Assembly (NCBI GenBank): GCA_020310875.1
Contig: CM035423.1
Coordinates: forward strand, 134,621,196-134,685,195
Direction: 5' to 3'
Origin: Ceratopteris richardii
Lineage: Eukaryota > Streptophyta > Polypodiopsida > Polypodiales > Pteridaceae
Length of the DNA: 64,000 bases
Positions 52,810 through 64,000 of this stretch are shown here, in pieces. The position numbers and the translations under genes are program-made. Numbering within the stretch: position 1 is the first letter of the stretch; each line of letters starts with the position of its first letter. The notes beneath the pieces were generated by a model that saw only the letters and a list, made by a program, of their open reading frames with translations, was not told the DNA's origin and ran no database searches.

Positions 52810-55800
52810 TAATTGTGGTTTGACATGAAGTAATTATTCCACAATCAACTGGCATTGTACTTTGGTCTTTTTGAGTTATGCTAGATTGTGTGGTCTTATC
52901 TGATGGCTCCTTTTCTCTTCCTCGTACTGTGGGAGCACGGAAGATCATGGATGCCTTCTCATATTCTCTCATGTAGTTTGGTAGGGTAGAAATGCTCTTG
53001 GCTTCCTCCCTATTTTGGTCTAGCCTAGAAACTTCTTCATAAATTTCTTCCATGTTTGGTGGTGGTTGATAGTGCTACCTCTATGAGTTTTCTACATATC
53101 GCTAGCCTCTCCATTTCTAACTCCCCTTGTGGGTATAGCTGTTTGTGCTGCTCTACATTAGGTCCATTCTTGATTCTAGCTTGGTAAGCTTTCAACCACA
53201 TGTCTAAATCGTCTGGTTTTGGGTCTGCTAGAATTGATTCTGATTTGTCTAGCTTTAGTGTCTGCGGTGTAATAGGAGTTTCTTCCTGTGTTTCGGGTTC
53301 TTTAGGTTTCTTATCGCCTCATGTGTCCTTCTTGTCTCCCTTAATTTTATTCTTCATCCATTTTTCCTTGAGTTTTTCCCTTCTATCCTTCCATTTTTGG
53401 CTTTTCATTGTTTGAATATTCTCGCGTGGGTCCTCTAAATCTTGCACTACTTGTATTCTGGGTTCGATGGTTTTACTCTTTTCTTGCTCTGAGTCTACTC
53501 ATTTTCTTTCTTGTCCTTTTGTTTGAGCTCGTGTGATGGCCTTCAATGGTATTGTGTATTCCTTGTCACTTCGTGATGATTCAATTATTTCGATCACATT
53601 AAGAGGTGCAATGTCATGAGTCTTATTAGTATTTTTTGGGGAACCTCTAAAGATATGTTCCTTTCCACAATCATTGCACTATCCTTCCCAAATCCTAGGG
53701 GGTTGTGGGTTGTATGGCTGAGTGCATTCTCTGATAAAGTGACCTCCCCTGCATCTATAGCACGGTCCCTTTGGCATGGGTGGTCTAATGGGTGGTCTCA
53801 TATGTGCTGGTGCTTTGGATGCGGTGTACATTAGTGTTGCCACTTCCGATCCATATACATTGTCATATCCCTCATATCCATAGTATTGCAGGTCACAAGC
53901 TTGCTCGTACTCCATCATGCTGGTATCATAGAGATAGTAATCTCCTTGGGTCTGCTCGTATCTTGGGTTCGTTGATTCTGTACTGGCTAATGATGATGTT
54001 GGCACTATGGCTCTCTCTAAGTTTTTCTCTGGCTAAACATATTTCACTAGTACTACATTTGGTGGAAATGGAAGTTGCTGTCCTAACACCGGCTGATGTG
54101 GTGCGTACTGCCCTTGCTCATATGGCCTAGATGCTCCTTGTGGTCCAGGATAGGGATTATATCTGGGAATCTCCCATCCTGGCTCTCTAGGTGGGTATCC
54201 ATATGGCCTATACTGAGGTTGATTTAAAGGTCGTGTCTGCCTGTTGAATGGACAATTCTCAATGGTATGATTAGTGTATTTTTATTCTATATGGCAATAC
54301 AAAGCGGCTCCTTGATGTGTCTTCCTATTGTAAGGGTAAGCTTGAGGCAAGTCCATTCCTCCTCTTACACACATGTGAGTGGGGTGGTCTCCTCCACATA
54401 GGCTGCATCTTCGTAACATGGGTACTGTCATTGGTGGATGGTGGTAGTTCCGCTATCCATGGACTCCTAACTTCTTGGCTACCAGCTCTGCTAACTCTTC
54501 TATGTTACTAGAGTTGGATGTCCCCGTACTTCTAGTTTCTTCTGGTTTCATAGGACTATGTGTACTCTTTAGATCATCCGCTAGGTTATCCTCTATGTCA
54601 ATACACTCTTGAAGACATTCACTCAACATCTGCAACCTCTTCACATAGACTAAAGTTCGTAGAGTTCTGTTCATCAGTCCGTCCAAAAATAATGATATCA
54701 TTTTTTGTTGCATGGGTCTTTCTGCTACTGGGCATCTATCGACATATTGATTGAATCGTCGGGTAGTTGTTTTCATAGTTTCATTTGGGTTTTGTTTGAA
54801 ACTATGGATTAAAGAAGAAGAGTTGTGTTTAATCCCTCTCTTAGTGAATTCCCCTATGAATTCCTAAAAGAATTGCTCAATATTTCCAAATTGATTGGGA
54901 TCTAATGGCTGGAACCAGGTCAAAGTCGTTCCTGTGAGAGTGAGTCCAAAGGACTCATACTGCACAAAGAAACTCTCCACCTGCTCAGCTCTTAGAACTT
55001 GTTTAAATTCAGCTATGTGATCGTAAGGTTCTCCCATCCCGTCATAATGATTTCTCATTCACTTAGCCACTTGAATCGGTCTTAATCTTCTTATAGGCTC
55101 TGGTTGCCTACACATTACAAGAATTCTTGGTCTAATCGGAGGCATTCCAGGCTGCACTCCTAGTGGTGCTCTTTGCCTCACTGGTGGCCGATGTTGGTTG
55201 CCTAGTCCTAGGTGAGTTTGATTATGTGATTGTAGTCTTGGTATGGTGAATTGCACATGAGTGCGGTCGGGAATACTCTGATGGCTTGTCTGTCCCGACA
55301 TTGTATTTTTGACTCTTGTTGCATCCCAAAGGGATTTTGAGAGGTACTTGCCTACTCTCGGTGAGGGAATACAAATAACCCCATATACTTCAACTGAGCC
55401 CTATCAATGGCATCAACTAGCCAATACCTTCTTTGGTTCTTGTCTAGGTATCTGACTCTAGATTCATCTTCAGGATCTTTTAACTCGTAAAAGGTCATTG
55501 GACTTTCCTCTTGTCCGCGTGTAGGTGAGTCAGTTCGTAACAGTAAGTCTGATCCATGGATCAAGTAGACCTCTAGTAAGTAATCATCTTGAGGTATCAA
55601 ATCCCCTCTCAAGACTCGAGTTACTACTGATTTGCCTCTGGGTGTAGTTATCAACTCTTCAGGGTCCGATCTTCCTAAATTTCCTTGTCCTTCTAATCCT
55701 CCTCTCTCATTGATTCGGTCTCGGTGTTCTATTACCACATAGATAAGACCTAACTTGTCCATGTACACTCCTCCCTCATACTTGACTGGCGGTCTGGGCA

Positions 55801-56097
55801 CTATTGTAGAATCAGAGGAAGTTACCATCTTGGCTACTGATCTATTTAAACCTACCAGGTAGATGGGAATCTCCTGGGAATTAGTGGACACATACCACGG
55901 TATTCCCCCTCTACTATAGACATGAAGTTTCTCCTGGGGACAGAACCTTGCATGTATTATGAGGCCATTAGTATCTCTTCTTCTGAGTCACTAGAGGTGT
56001 CAGAATAGATAGAGCGATGACTTGCCTGAGTTGCACTTCCTACCGGCGAAATTACACTTCTCTGGCTACTTAGCACCCGTCCCGATCTCAAGTTCAT
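52810..56097 (-). pseudogene. Gag of Gyp-C
   Basis: The start MNLRSGRVLSSQRS at 56097 matches the MNLRSGR near the start of Gyp-B gag. The core is at 55100-54450 (DGMGEPYDHIAEFKQVLRAE, TTLTWFQPLDPNQFG, RRFNQYVDRCPVAE, FLDGLMNRTLRTLVYVK). Knuckle-type motifs: CRCGG-like near 54400, CYRCRGGHFIREC at about 53760-53720 and a degenerate one near 53690-53660. A basic KR-rich helix region (about 53400-53330) follows. Stops and shifts are spread through it (for example 55900, 55300, 54860, 53680, 53080). Confidence 0.82.
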
Positions 56098-57525
56098 CCA
56101 CCCTCCTGGGGCTATTTTGGTTTCTCACTATCCCCTAATTGGATCCTCAATTTATCTCTAATTTTGTCCTTAGATAGCTTGAAATATTCTGGCGATACCA
56201 CTCTGACGATACTACACCAAGCGATACCACTCTGACGGTACTGCACTAGGCAATACCGGTCTTACCATGATATGATACCAAGGCTTGAGACGATACGATA
56301 CCAAGATTTACCATGATACGATACCTCTAGAAGCGACGACATGATACTTAGGACAGGCGGCGATACGATACCAAAATCCATGCGACACTACTCTGTGCAC
56401 GATATGATACTAGTGCACTGCACGATACGATATTGAATGGTTCAGTCGATACGATACCACCTAAATGCACGATACGATACTAACAACTCTCGCTATACGA
56501 TACCAGTGGATGTGGCGATACGATACCAAAACCTTGCACGATACGATACTGGGGTTTTGCATGATATGATATTAAAATTCCTCAGGATATGATACTATGG
56601 AGGTTCAACGATATGATACTAAGTACACGATACGATATCAATGTTGTGCACGATACGATACCGCTCGGTCGATGATACGATACCGTGATCTGGACGATAC
56701 GATACCAAGTGGACCACGATACAATACCACTGGCATATCATGATTGCGATACCAACTTGACGATATGATACCAAAAATGGTATCGGGATACCTCAAGTGG
56801 TATGCGACGATACGATACTTCGCGAGTATCACGATACTAGGGAATTTTGATATCGCGATACCAAAACTTAATCAACCGCGATACTTCAGCCAAAATCGCT
56901 CAAATCACGAAAATTCTTGCACCAATGTGCTTAACATTCACTCCTCTTCACTCTTGACCCTCTATCTCACTCAAAGGATCTCTCCAATCACTCTGTCCCA
57001 CCCCGCAATACCAAAAATGAGTTTAATCACGTGCATATGTGTTTTTAAAGTAGATTTGATGTTGTATCTTGTTGAAGCTTACCTTTAAGGATGTCTTGCT
57101 TAAGATTTGAGCTCACAAGGTAGCTTTTTGGGCTTGTATAGCGTGATACTGCTCAGGTGATACTGGTCACTGTCTGCACACGATACCAGTTCCAGAGCAA
57201 GTGTCAAATGAACTAAATTTTTTTGGTTTTTATAGTTTGTGATGCCTGAAGCCTATTCTACACTAACTTGGCAATTTTTTTGGGAGTTTTCTTGGTGATT
57301 TCAACTTACTCCTACTCCACTTCACTCCTTGACCTAATACTAACTCTTCCTTCTCTCCTTCACTCCTAACCCTAAACCTAAAAACTCATTTCACACACCA
57401 CGAGGATGTGAAGTAACAAGTGCTGAAGTATCCGACTACTTGCCACTGAACGAATTCACTTCTACAAGTACGATTTCTTCACTCCAGAGCTATAACCATC
57501 ACGAAGGCATCTTGGTTGAGTTTGT
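56098..57525 (-). other. Gyp-C leader (5' untranslated region)
   Basis: About 1.4 kb between primer site and gag. It holds the CGATACGATAC array (56180-56880) and a candidate splice donor AAAG/GTAAGC (57083/57082). No gene seen. Confidence 0.7.
56180..56880. repeat. Gyp-C leader array of CGATACGATAC
   Basis: About 700 bp in which CGATACGATACCA or shorter versions (GCGATACC, CGATATGATAC) recur every 15-40 bp, with unique spacers. In element orientation the core reads GGTATCGTATCG. It occupies the same leader position as the TCGCGATGG array of Gyp-B, but the motifs differ. Confidence 0.85.
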
Positions 57526-57543
57526 TCCCCGGCAATGGCACCA
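57526..57543 (-). other. Primer binding site of Gyp-C (tRNA-Asp, decayed)
   Basis: Plus strand TCCCCGGCAATGGCACCA, two differences from tRNA-Asp, both C to T or G to A at CG sites, consistent with methylation decay. It lies 6 nt from the 5' LTR. Confidence 0.85.
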
Positions 57544-57549
57544 AAAACA

Positions 57550-58440
57550 TGTGTACCTAAGTCATGTGGTCTTAGGGACTTGTGTCAAAGAGACTAAATC
57601 TCATTTGCCACAAAAGTGCATATAGTGGTGGATTGACACATGCTTAATTATCAATCCAAAGAACCCCATGAACCAAGTGTATGAGGACGTGTGCACACGT
57701 GATGGAAAGTGAAGTGGCTCAACTAAAATGTATATGAAAAGACTAATCTACCTCTCCAACTCACTAAATCTTTGGAAATGTCTACCGTGATACCACTTAC
57801 AACAGTAAATACAAATTTGAATGTTTCTTCCAGCTTCAAAGTCTGAATATGGCCAATAGCGGGTGGGTTCTTTTCGAAGCTCTCAACAAGATGCATCAAT
57901 TAGTGGTACTTTCACTTGAATTTGACAACCGCTCTTCAAGTTATGGCCAAAACAGTGAATGGTAGGAAACTCATACACTCACTCCACAACTCGTATTGGT
58001 TCACACACACACTAGAGTAGTTCAAAAGTGGTGGGGAGGGGTAGATAACAGTCTTACACCCTCATTCCAAGCTTCACACACACACACAAAAGATCATAGA
58101 GAAGATGAAAATCAGTAGGAAAGAAGCAAATTCAAAAATTTCAGTTCTCATTCTTCACAATGGCAAAAGTCTTTACAAAAGAGTCACAAAGTGACTTATA
58201 TACATGTGCCCTAAAAATGGTCCTTTCGCACAAGTGATCGACACTTGATTGGCTAATCTCTAATTTCCTACTATTTTACAAAGAATATATTACAATGATT
58301 TAGGGCTTATGCATCTAGAGGACTCCTCTAGTGCATTTACATAGCTTCATGGGAATTTCCTAGAATTTTGAAGAAGAAATTTATGCCCATTAATTTGAAA
58401 ATTTTGGGGCTCCTCTGTTGTGCCTCTTTTCTCTGCAACA
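57550..58440 (-). repeat. 5' LTR of Gyp-C
   Basis: 891 bp, pairs with 43574-44455 at a few to several percent divergence by eye. TATA-like box at 58195-58202. Confidence 0.93.
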
Positions 58441-58533
58441 ACAAGCCAGAGGAAAAAAACCTCCTAGAGAGGGAAAAAAGTGCCCCGGCGGTCCTAGAGT
58501 GTTCACACACATCACTAGCTAAATATATCAACA
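58441..58533 (-). repeat. Cop-4 3' LTR, internal-side part
   Basis: In element orientation starts TGTTGATATATTTAG, like Cop-3. It is preceded by a purine tract at 58546-58534. The other part is at 43528-43573, across Gyp-C; the rest of the LTR is lost. Confidence 0.9.
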
Positions 58534-58812
58534 AATGCCCCCTCGGAGTGATGCGGTGAACAAGGAGCTAACACTCATTTATAAGGAAGTGCCAAGCTAT
58601 GTGAAATTAATCCACAAAAGGAAGTAAGCCCAAAGCTTTGCAGAAAGCTTCAAACTTCTCCCTAGGCAGAGCCTTCGTAAAAAGGTCTACAATGTTCTCC
58701 TACATGGGCACATATGCCAAGTTGATCTCCCCAGCAGATAACCTCTCCCTGACATAATGATAATGCACCTCAATGTGCTTAGTGTGAGCATGGAACATAG
58801 GGTTCCTTGCAA

Positions 58813-59960
58813 CTACCAATGCACTCTAACTTTAAGTGAAGATGGTGGTGGCAGAAGACTAACCAACACAAACTGAATATCTGGCCAAGTAATGCATAAG
58901 TAAATCAAGCATCCAATAGCCTGTTGATAGAGAACAACATCAAATGCATCTCCAGCATCATGAAGACTCAATCGTAAACCTGTCTCCAAAGGAGTGGCAA
59001 TAGGCTTATAGCCTTCCAAGACAAAATAGTGCAATAATGTGTCAATATATTTTGTTTGACACAAAGCCATTCCACCATCAACTTGCATAAACTGAATGCC
59101 CAAATAGTGATGCAAATGCCCAAAATCAGACATCTCATATGAGGCATGCAAATCAGCCTTAAAATCAGCAATATGCATGTGATGAGGACCAAAGCAGCAT
59201 GCCATCAACATACACCACAATGATCAGAAGCACATCATTAGCACGCTTAACATATAAGGTTCTTTCAGTTGGACTATTCTCAAGACCATGTGCAATGAGA
59301 TAGGCATGTATCTTTTCATAAAAAATCACCTGGTGCTTGCTTTAAACCATATAATGCCTTCTTTAACATGCACACCTAGTTTTCATGCCCTTTCTCCACA
59401 AAGCCACAGGGCTAAAAAACATACACTTCTTCATGCAAGTCACCATTCAAAAATGCTATTTTAATGTCCAACTGATGTACATTCCAACCATGATGAGCTC
59501 CAAGTGCACAGATGCTATGAAGAGTAGTCATTCGGTAAGTAGGAGCAAAGGTTTCATCAACATCAACGCCTCTTTGGTGTGCATAACCCTTTGCAACAAG
59601 CCTAGCTTTATACCTGTCAATTGTTCCATCAGCTTTACGTGTCATCTTGTATACCCACTAAGTGCCAATGGCCCTCTTGCCAGGAGGCAAGTCACATAAA
59701 GAAGAGGTACCATTTTTCATGATAGCATCATATTGAGATTGCATTGTGGCCATCCAATGTTCAGAACTTTGTGCTTCATCAAATGAAACATGTTCAATCT
59801 CATCACAGAGACTAGAGGCAGCCATAGCATAACAATCTGATGCAAAAGAGGCACTATGGGAGACTGATCGAGTACGATATGACAGAGGTGCATATAATTT
59901 ACTATCACACAAGGCCTGCACCAATGATTTTGGCATAGTTTTTGTCTGCTCAATATCAGC
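58813..59960 (-). pseudogene. Cop-4 reverse transcriptase, RNase H mostly deleted
   Basis: Coding order: RADIEQTKTMP, LSYRTRSVSHS, FDEAQSSEHWMATMQSQYD, PPGKRAIGT-stop, [38 protein letters not shown] (complete here, lost from Cop-3), [18 protein letters not shown], then a broken part, LICMP/ADFKADLHASYEMSDFGH, LGIQFMQVDGGMALCQTKY. At about 58866 the sequence jumps from PDIQF to the block SLLPPPSSL, which in Cop-3 lies in RNase H about 330 bp downstream. The Y-V-D-D block is damaged (WCMLMACC). Confidence 0.88.
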
Positions 59961-61176
59961 TCTCTTACCAACTCCCATAACAGGATAGGAGGAGTTGTTG
60001 GTGCATGTAACATTATGCCCCGTAGGGGTAGGCTCGAGTGAAGAGAAGAAACTATGCTGTGAGGCAATATGTTTGGTCGCTCCATTATCAAAGTAAACAT
60101 TTGAGTCTACTACATACATGCACTGCTCATGAGAAGATGGGTCAAAACTGCAAACAGAATTAAACACCCATTCTTCTTCCTACACAAGATTAGCAGACTC
60201 TATCTTTGGTGTAGAGGCCTCTACAACAACCATTCTAGCCTTTTTCTTATTTGCCTCTTTAGCAACCAGTTTTGGGCAGCTCTTGATGACATCATCATTT
60301 GCTTTACAATATTTGCAAAACGGTTTTTGCTTTTTTTATTTCTTCTCATCTTTGTCTTCCTGCTTCGAATGTGCAGCATTTGCAGATTTTTGCTTACTAG
60401 TAGAAGAGCTCCATTTACCTTTGCCCTTCTGAGTAGCCAGGAAAGCTTGATCTGCAACATGCATAATAGACCTGTTCTACCTAGACTGGTCTTCCTGCAA
60501 CAAAACATAGACTAACTCCTCAAATGACAAGGCATTTGTATTGCCTTTCATCATCAAATGAAGAGTAGAAGCGAAACTCTGATATGAGTCAGGAAGCCCA
60601 TTTAGAACAGTCCGCACAAGTGAGCTATCTGGTATAACTTCATCAACAGAAACCAACTTTTCTTTCAAATCCTTGATCTTTGTGAGAAAATTGTCCATAG
60701 AATCACCTTCATAAACGTGATCACTCTCCAATTGTTTTCGGAGGTAAGCAACAAGAGCCTCATTCCTAGCCTGATACAATGTGGTAAGTGTATCCCAAAT
60801 ATCCTTAACTATTCTGCAAGAGTGAATGTGAGGAATAATGGCATGTTTGATAGACAAAGCTATCAATTCATGTGTATGAGGATCTCTGCCATCCCAACGA
60901 ATCTGCTCTACAGTAGGTGCAATAGAAACAACAGCACGAACAGGAATCTATAGAATATCATCATCTTTGACACCATCTCCATCACCTCTAGCACCTATAT
61001 TTCCAATACCTGTATTTGTAGGTGTAACAGGACATCTTTCAACACCCTGCACAATATTCCATAGTCCTTTTTGCGACAAATACTTGATGCATCATATAAG
61101 CCCATAATGGGTAGTTGGTACCATCCAACTTATACTCAACAGCCAACATACCGAATACATCACTGCTTTCAACCAT
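59961..61176 (-). pseudogene. Cop-4 gag and protease, integrase deleted
   Basis: Gag ATG at 61176 (MVESSDVFGMLAVEYKLDG-like start), several shifts, then IALSIKHAIIPHI, LYQARNEALVAYLRKQLE, VLNGLPDSYQSFAST, a knuckle region (CKYCKANDDVIKSC-like, 60320-60270) and the protease region with YFDNGATKHIA, where D-S-G reads D-N-G. At about 59963 GVGK joins RADIEQ, removing the GAG-pre-integrase and integrase part (about 1.3 kb in Cop-3). Confidence 0.87.
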
Positions 61177-61198
61177 GGTCGGTGACTAAAATACATTG

Positions 61199-61389
61199 CA
61201 ACACAAGGAAGAAGAAGAAGAAGCTTGGAGCACAGCACACAATGTTGAATGTATTACCACTAGAATGTACAAAGATAAGTATCCCATTAGGGCAATAGGC
61301 GTATATACAAGGGGGGGACCTCCTAAAGAGGGAAAAAAGTGCCCCAATGGTCCTAGAGTGTTCACACACATCACTACCTAAATATAACA
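61199..61389 (-). repeat. Cop-4 5' LTR, partial
   Basis: About 191 bp; in element orientation from TGTTATATTTAGG to CTTCCTTGTGTTG. The last ~40 bp of the LTR, the primer site and the leader are deleted, the LTR being joined to CAATGTATTTTAGTCACC just before gag. Confidence 0.9.
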
Positions 61390-61754
<365 letters not shown>

Positions 61755-61899
61755 TGCTATAAATATGTATATAAATATACATATAGTAAATATACAGTAT
61801 ATATAAATATAAATATAAATATATATAGAGTCATATAAATATAAATATATGTATAGATATATAGTAAATATAAATACAAATATTTACTATATATATAGA

Positions 61900-61905
<6 letters not shown>

Positions 61906-61988
<83 letters not shown>

Positions 61989-62120
61989 ATATATGTGAGT
62001 ATGTATATGTATGTGTATTAAGTATGTATGTATGTATATATATATGTGTATGTATGTATGTGTAAGTGTATGTATATGTGTATGCGCATGCTATATCTGT
62101 GTATGTATGTGTATGTATTC
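61906..62120. repeat. (TA)n then (TATG)n tracts
   Basis: A pure TA run of about 77 bp (61906-61982) followed by TATG/TGTA repeats to about 62120. Confidence 0.9.
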
Positions 62121-62149
62121 TCATTCTTTTTTTCTATTTGAGATTAAAA

Positions 62150-62523
62150 TAACAGGAGATATTGTATTGTGGAAAAAAAATAAGAGGAGACCTAACATAC
62201 CACTTGAGATGTGGTAGTTTTCTCGTAGACAGCTACGTCTTCAAGGGTCATTTCCTTAGCAAAAGGTATACAATTTAATAGTTTATGTTTATAATTCTCA
62301 TATGTTTTATTAATTTTTTACATTTAATTTATGTATTTCTTTTCTATTTAAATAAACAGCCTACTGCAAAGAAGAGAATTGAGTCGGGCCACACATTTCA
62401 CTTAGGCCAAATGGGCCATCATAGTTTTGTAGCTACATTTGTAAGTATATGTGTTATTGTAAGTATATTTTTTATTTTAGTTAAAACACAAGAGACTAAT
62501 CTTTTTTATTTGTTTCAATGCAG
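62150..62523 (+). pseudogene. CACTA-2: transposase-like exon fragment
   Basis: Plus-strand near-copy of 42480-42830 reversed. Exon with RRPNIPLEMW, a GT intron start after CAAAAG (62270), acceptor AAATAAACAG (62360), exon with GHTFHLGQMGHHSFVATF, donor ATTTGTAAGT (62441), acceptor TTTCAATGCAG (62523). After that acceptor the sequence changes at once to the CACTA-like end at 62524. Only about two exons remain; the upstream side is microsatellite. Confidence 0.5.
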
Positions 62524-62865
62524 CCATTAGTAGAAATAGGGGGGCATAGCGATGCCCCCGAATGAAAAAAAAGCAGGCCTTGTCGCTTATGTGATGCTAG
62601 TGTCGCATAAGTGATGACTTGTTTTTATTAAAAAAAAAGACGGTCATCGCATGCGAAAGTGTCGCTTATGCAATGCTAAAATATGTGTCGCAAAGAGCAT
62701 CACTAGCCAGTGATACTTTTAACGACATTGGCAAATTGCCTACAACACTGGAGCATTGCATACACGACGTCCTGGTATTCTAGAGCCTTGCATACGTGAT
62801 GCTCTGGAATGTTTAAAAAAATTTGATTTCTCTCAGCACATTTGTGCCAAGATTAGGATGCATGC
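62524..62865 (+). mobile_element. CACTA-3: terminal and subterminal region of a CACTA-like transposon
   Basis: Begins CATTAGTAGAAATAGGGG then GCATAGCGATG, parallel to 15086. Subterminal words GTCGCTTATG(T/C)GATGC, GTCGCATAAGTGATG and CATCGCATGCG recur to about 62700; a near-direct repeat GAGC(A/C)TTGCATAC lies at 62753 and 62780. The element would extend rightwards out of the window; no coding part is seen. Confidence 0.5.
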
Positions 62866-62941
<76 letters not shown>

Positions 62942-62943
62942 GT

Positions 62944-62974
<31 letters not shown>

Positions 62975-62998
62975 TGAGTGAGAGAGAGAGAGAGAGAT
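62866..62998. repeat. (GA)n tract
   Basis: About 130 bp of GA repeat with a few GTGAGTGA and GGAAAGATA interruptions. Confidence 0.95.
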
Positions 62999-63004
62999 CG
63001 ACAT

Positions 63005-64000
63005 AGTACTAGCACACACACATCTTTTGAAGCAAGATACGCACACACACATACACAAATAGATTTAAACACACACACACATACACACACATACATATGC
63101 ATACACACACATATGCACACATAGACACACACAAATACACATAGACACACACACATACACACACACACTTACACACATACACACACACATATACACACAC
63201 ACATACACATGTACACACACACAAACACACATCCACACATCCACACACATGCATACACACATATATATACACATACACATGTATATGCACACAGACACAC
63301 ATACACACATAGATACACAGACATACACACATAGACATATACACACACACACACCGATTTACACACACACACAAATTTACACACACATATATACACACTA
63401 ATTTACATACACACATACACATGCATACACACACATATATACACACATAGATACATGCATACACACATAGACACACACACATACACATACATACACACAT
63501 AGACACTACCCACTCACACACACACATCCACACACATCCACACACATTTACACACACACAAACACACATACACATGCATACACACACACACACATATATG
63601 CACACATAGGCACATGCATACACACATAGACATACACACACATAGACACACACACACATACACATACACACATAGACACACACACACACATACACATACA
63701 CACCTACACACACAAACACATCCACACACATTAACACGCACACATACACATGCATACATACACATATATATAGATACACACGTTTATACACACATAGACA
63801 CATACACACACATACACACACACATATAGACACATATATGCATACACACACACACGTAGAGAGACATAGACACACACATACACATACATGCATACATATG
63901 CATACACACACATACACACACATGTATACATATGCATACACACACATGCATACATAATGCACATGCATATTCATACATACATGCTTACATGCATACACAC
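63005..64000. repeat. (CA)n-rich microsatellite, about 1 kb, reaches window end
   Basis: CA repeats with ATA, TGCA and AGA interruptions (ACACAT, ACACATAGACAC). No gene; long open frames here are repeat artefacts. Confidence 0.95.

Larger units (their letters stand above)
43574..58440 (-). mobile_element. Gyp-C: Ty3/gypsy element, 14.9 kb, lacking RNase H and integrase
   Basis: Target duplication ACAAG at 43569-43573 and 58441-58445, inside the Cop-4 3' LTR. LTRs of 882 and 891 bp differ at many positions (several percent). The plan equals Gyp-B: tRNA-Asp primer site, leader with motif array, gag starting MNLRSGR, protease 1, RT, protease 2, W-P-K tail, third ORF, polypurine tract. A deletion at about 50595 removed RNase H, both H2C2 modules and the integrase core. 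The LTRs are not alignable by eye with those of A, B and D, so it is a separate family of the same group. Confidence 0.93.
43528..61389 (-). mobile_element. Cop-4: deleted Ty1/copia element, interrupted by Gyp-C
   Basis: Minus-strand member of the Cop-3 family. The 3' LTR is at 58533-58441 plus 43573-43528 (cut by Gyp-C and truncated at its far end, where it meets CACTA-1), internal region 58534-61198, and partial 5' LTR 61199-61389. Three internal deletions: leader plus LTR end plus primer site at 61198, protease-to-RT (integrase lost) at about 59963, and most of RNase H at about 58866. It is dead. Confidence 0.88.

Overview
This window is repeat-derived DNA from a plant nuclear genome. I found no host gene, no rRNA and no tRNA gene. 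The plant assignment rests on Ty1/copia elements with a TGGTATCAGAGC primer site (initiator Met tRNA), Ty3/gypsy elements primed by plant tRNA-Asp, CACTA-like (En/Spm) DNA transposon fragments with plant-style introns, and deep nesting as seen in large plant genomes. The plant lineage cannot be fixed from the sequence; the gypsy families do not match an angiosperm family that I recognise.

Layout, left to right. 1-1021: piece of a copia polyprotein (Cop-1, + strand). 1022-13212: Gyp-A, an old 5'-truncated gypsy element on the minus strand. 13212-15085: decayed copia piece (Cop-2, - strand) fused directly to Gyp-A gag. 15086-16157 and 41106-43527: CACTA-like element 1 with a large CA microsatellite, split by Cop-3. 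16158-41100: Cop-3, a copia element with both LTRs and target duplication ACATA. Inside Cop-3 lie Gyp-B (17589-34783, - strand, LTRs identical by eye, target duplication AAGTA) and a 2.7-kb non-autonomous element D (36626-39298, + strand, target duplication CTATG). 43528-61389: Cop-4, a deleted copia element (- strand), carrying Gyp-C (43574-58440, - strand, target duplication ACAAG) inside its 3' LTR. 61390-64000: TG, TA, GA and CA microsatellites with two further CACTA-like pieces.

The most interesting content is the gypsy group A/B/C/D. Where preserved, the autonomous-type members share an unusual plan: gag with several zinc knuckles, a first aspartic protease, RT, RNase H, integrase with two tandem H2C2 zinc-binding modules (A and B), a second aspartic protease of a different type downstream of integrase, a tail of repeated W-[VI]-P-K motifs, and then a very long third ORF with a globular N-terminal domain, a P/S/T-rich linker (A and B), coiled coil and a conserved C-terminal domain. 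A good 3' splice acceptor lies 24-35 nt before the third-ORF start in A, B and C. The leaders of B and C carry unrelated short-motif arrays (TCGCGATGG in B, CGATACGATAC in C). Element D keeps LTRs, tRNA-Asp primer site and only the C-terminal third-ORF domain.

Inferred order: Cop-3 entered the CACTA-1 microsatellite; Gyp-B and D later entered Cop-3, Gyp-B very recently. Gyp-C entered the Cop-4 LTR much earlier. Gyp-A and the copia fragments Cop-1, Cop-2 and Cop-4 are the most decayed.
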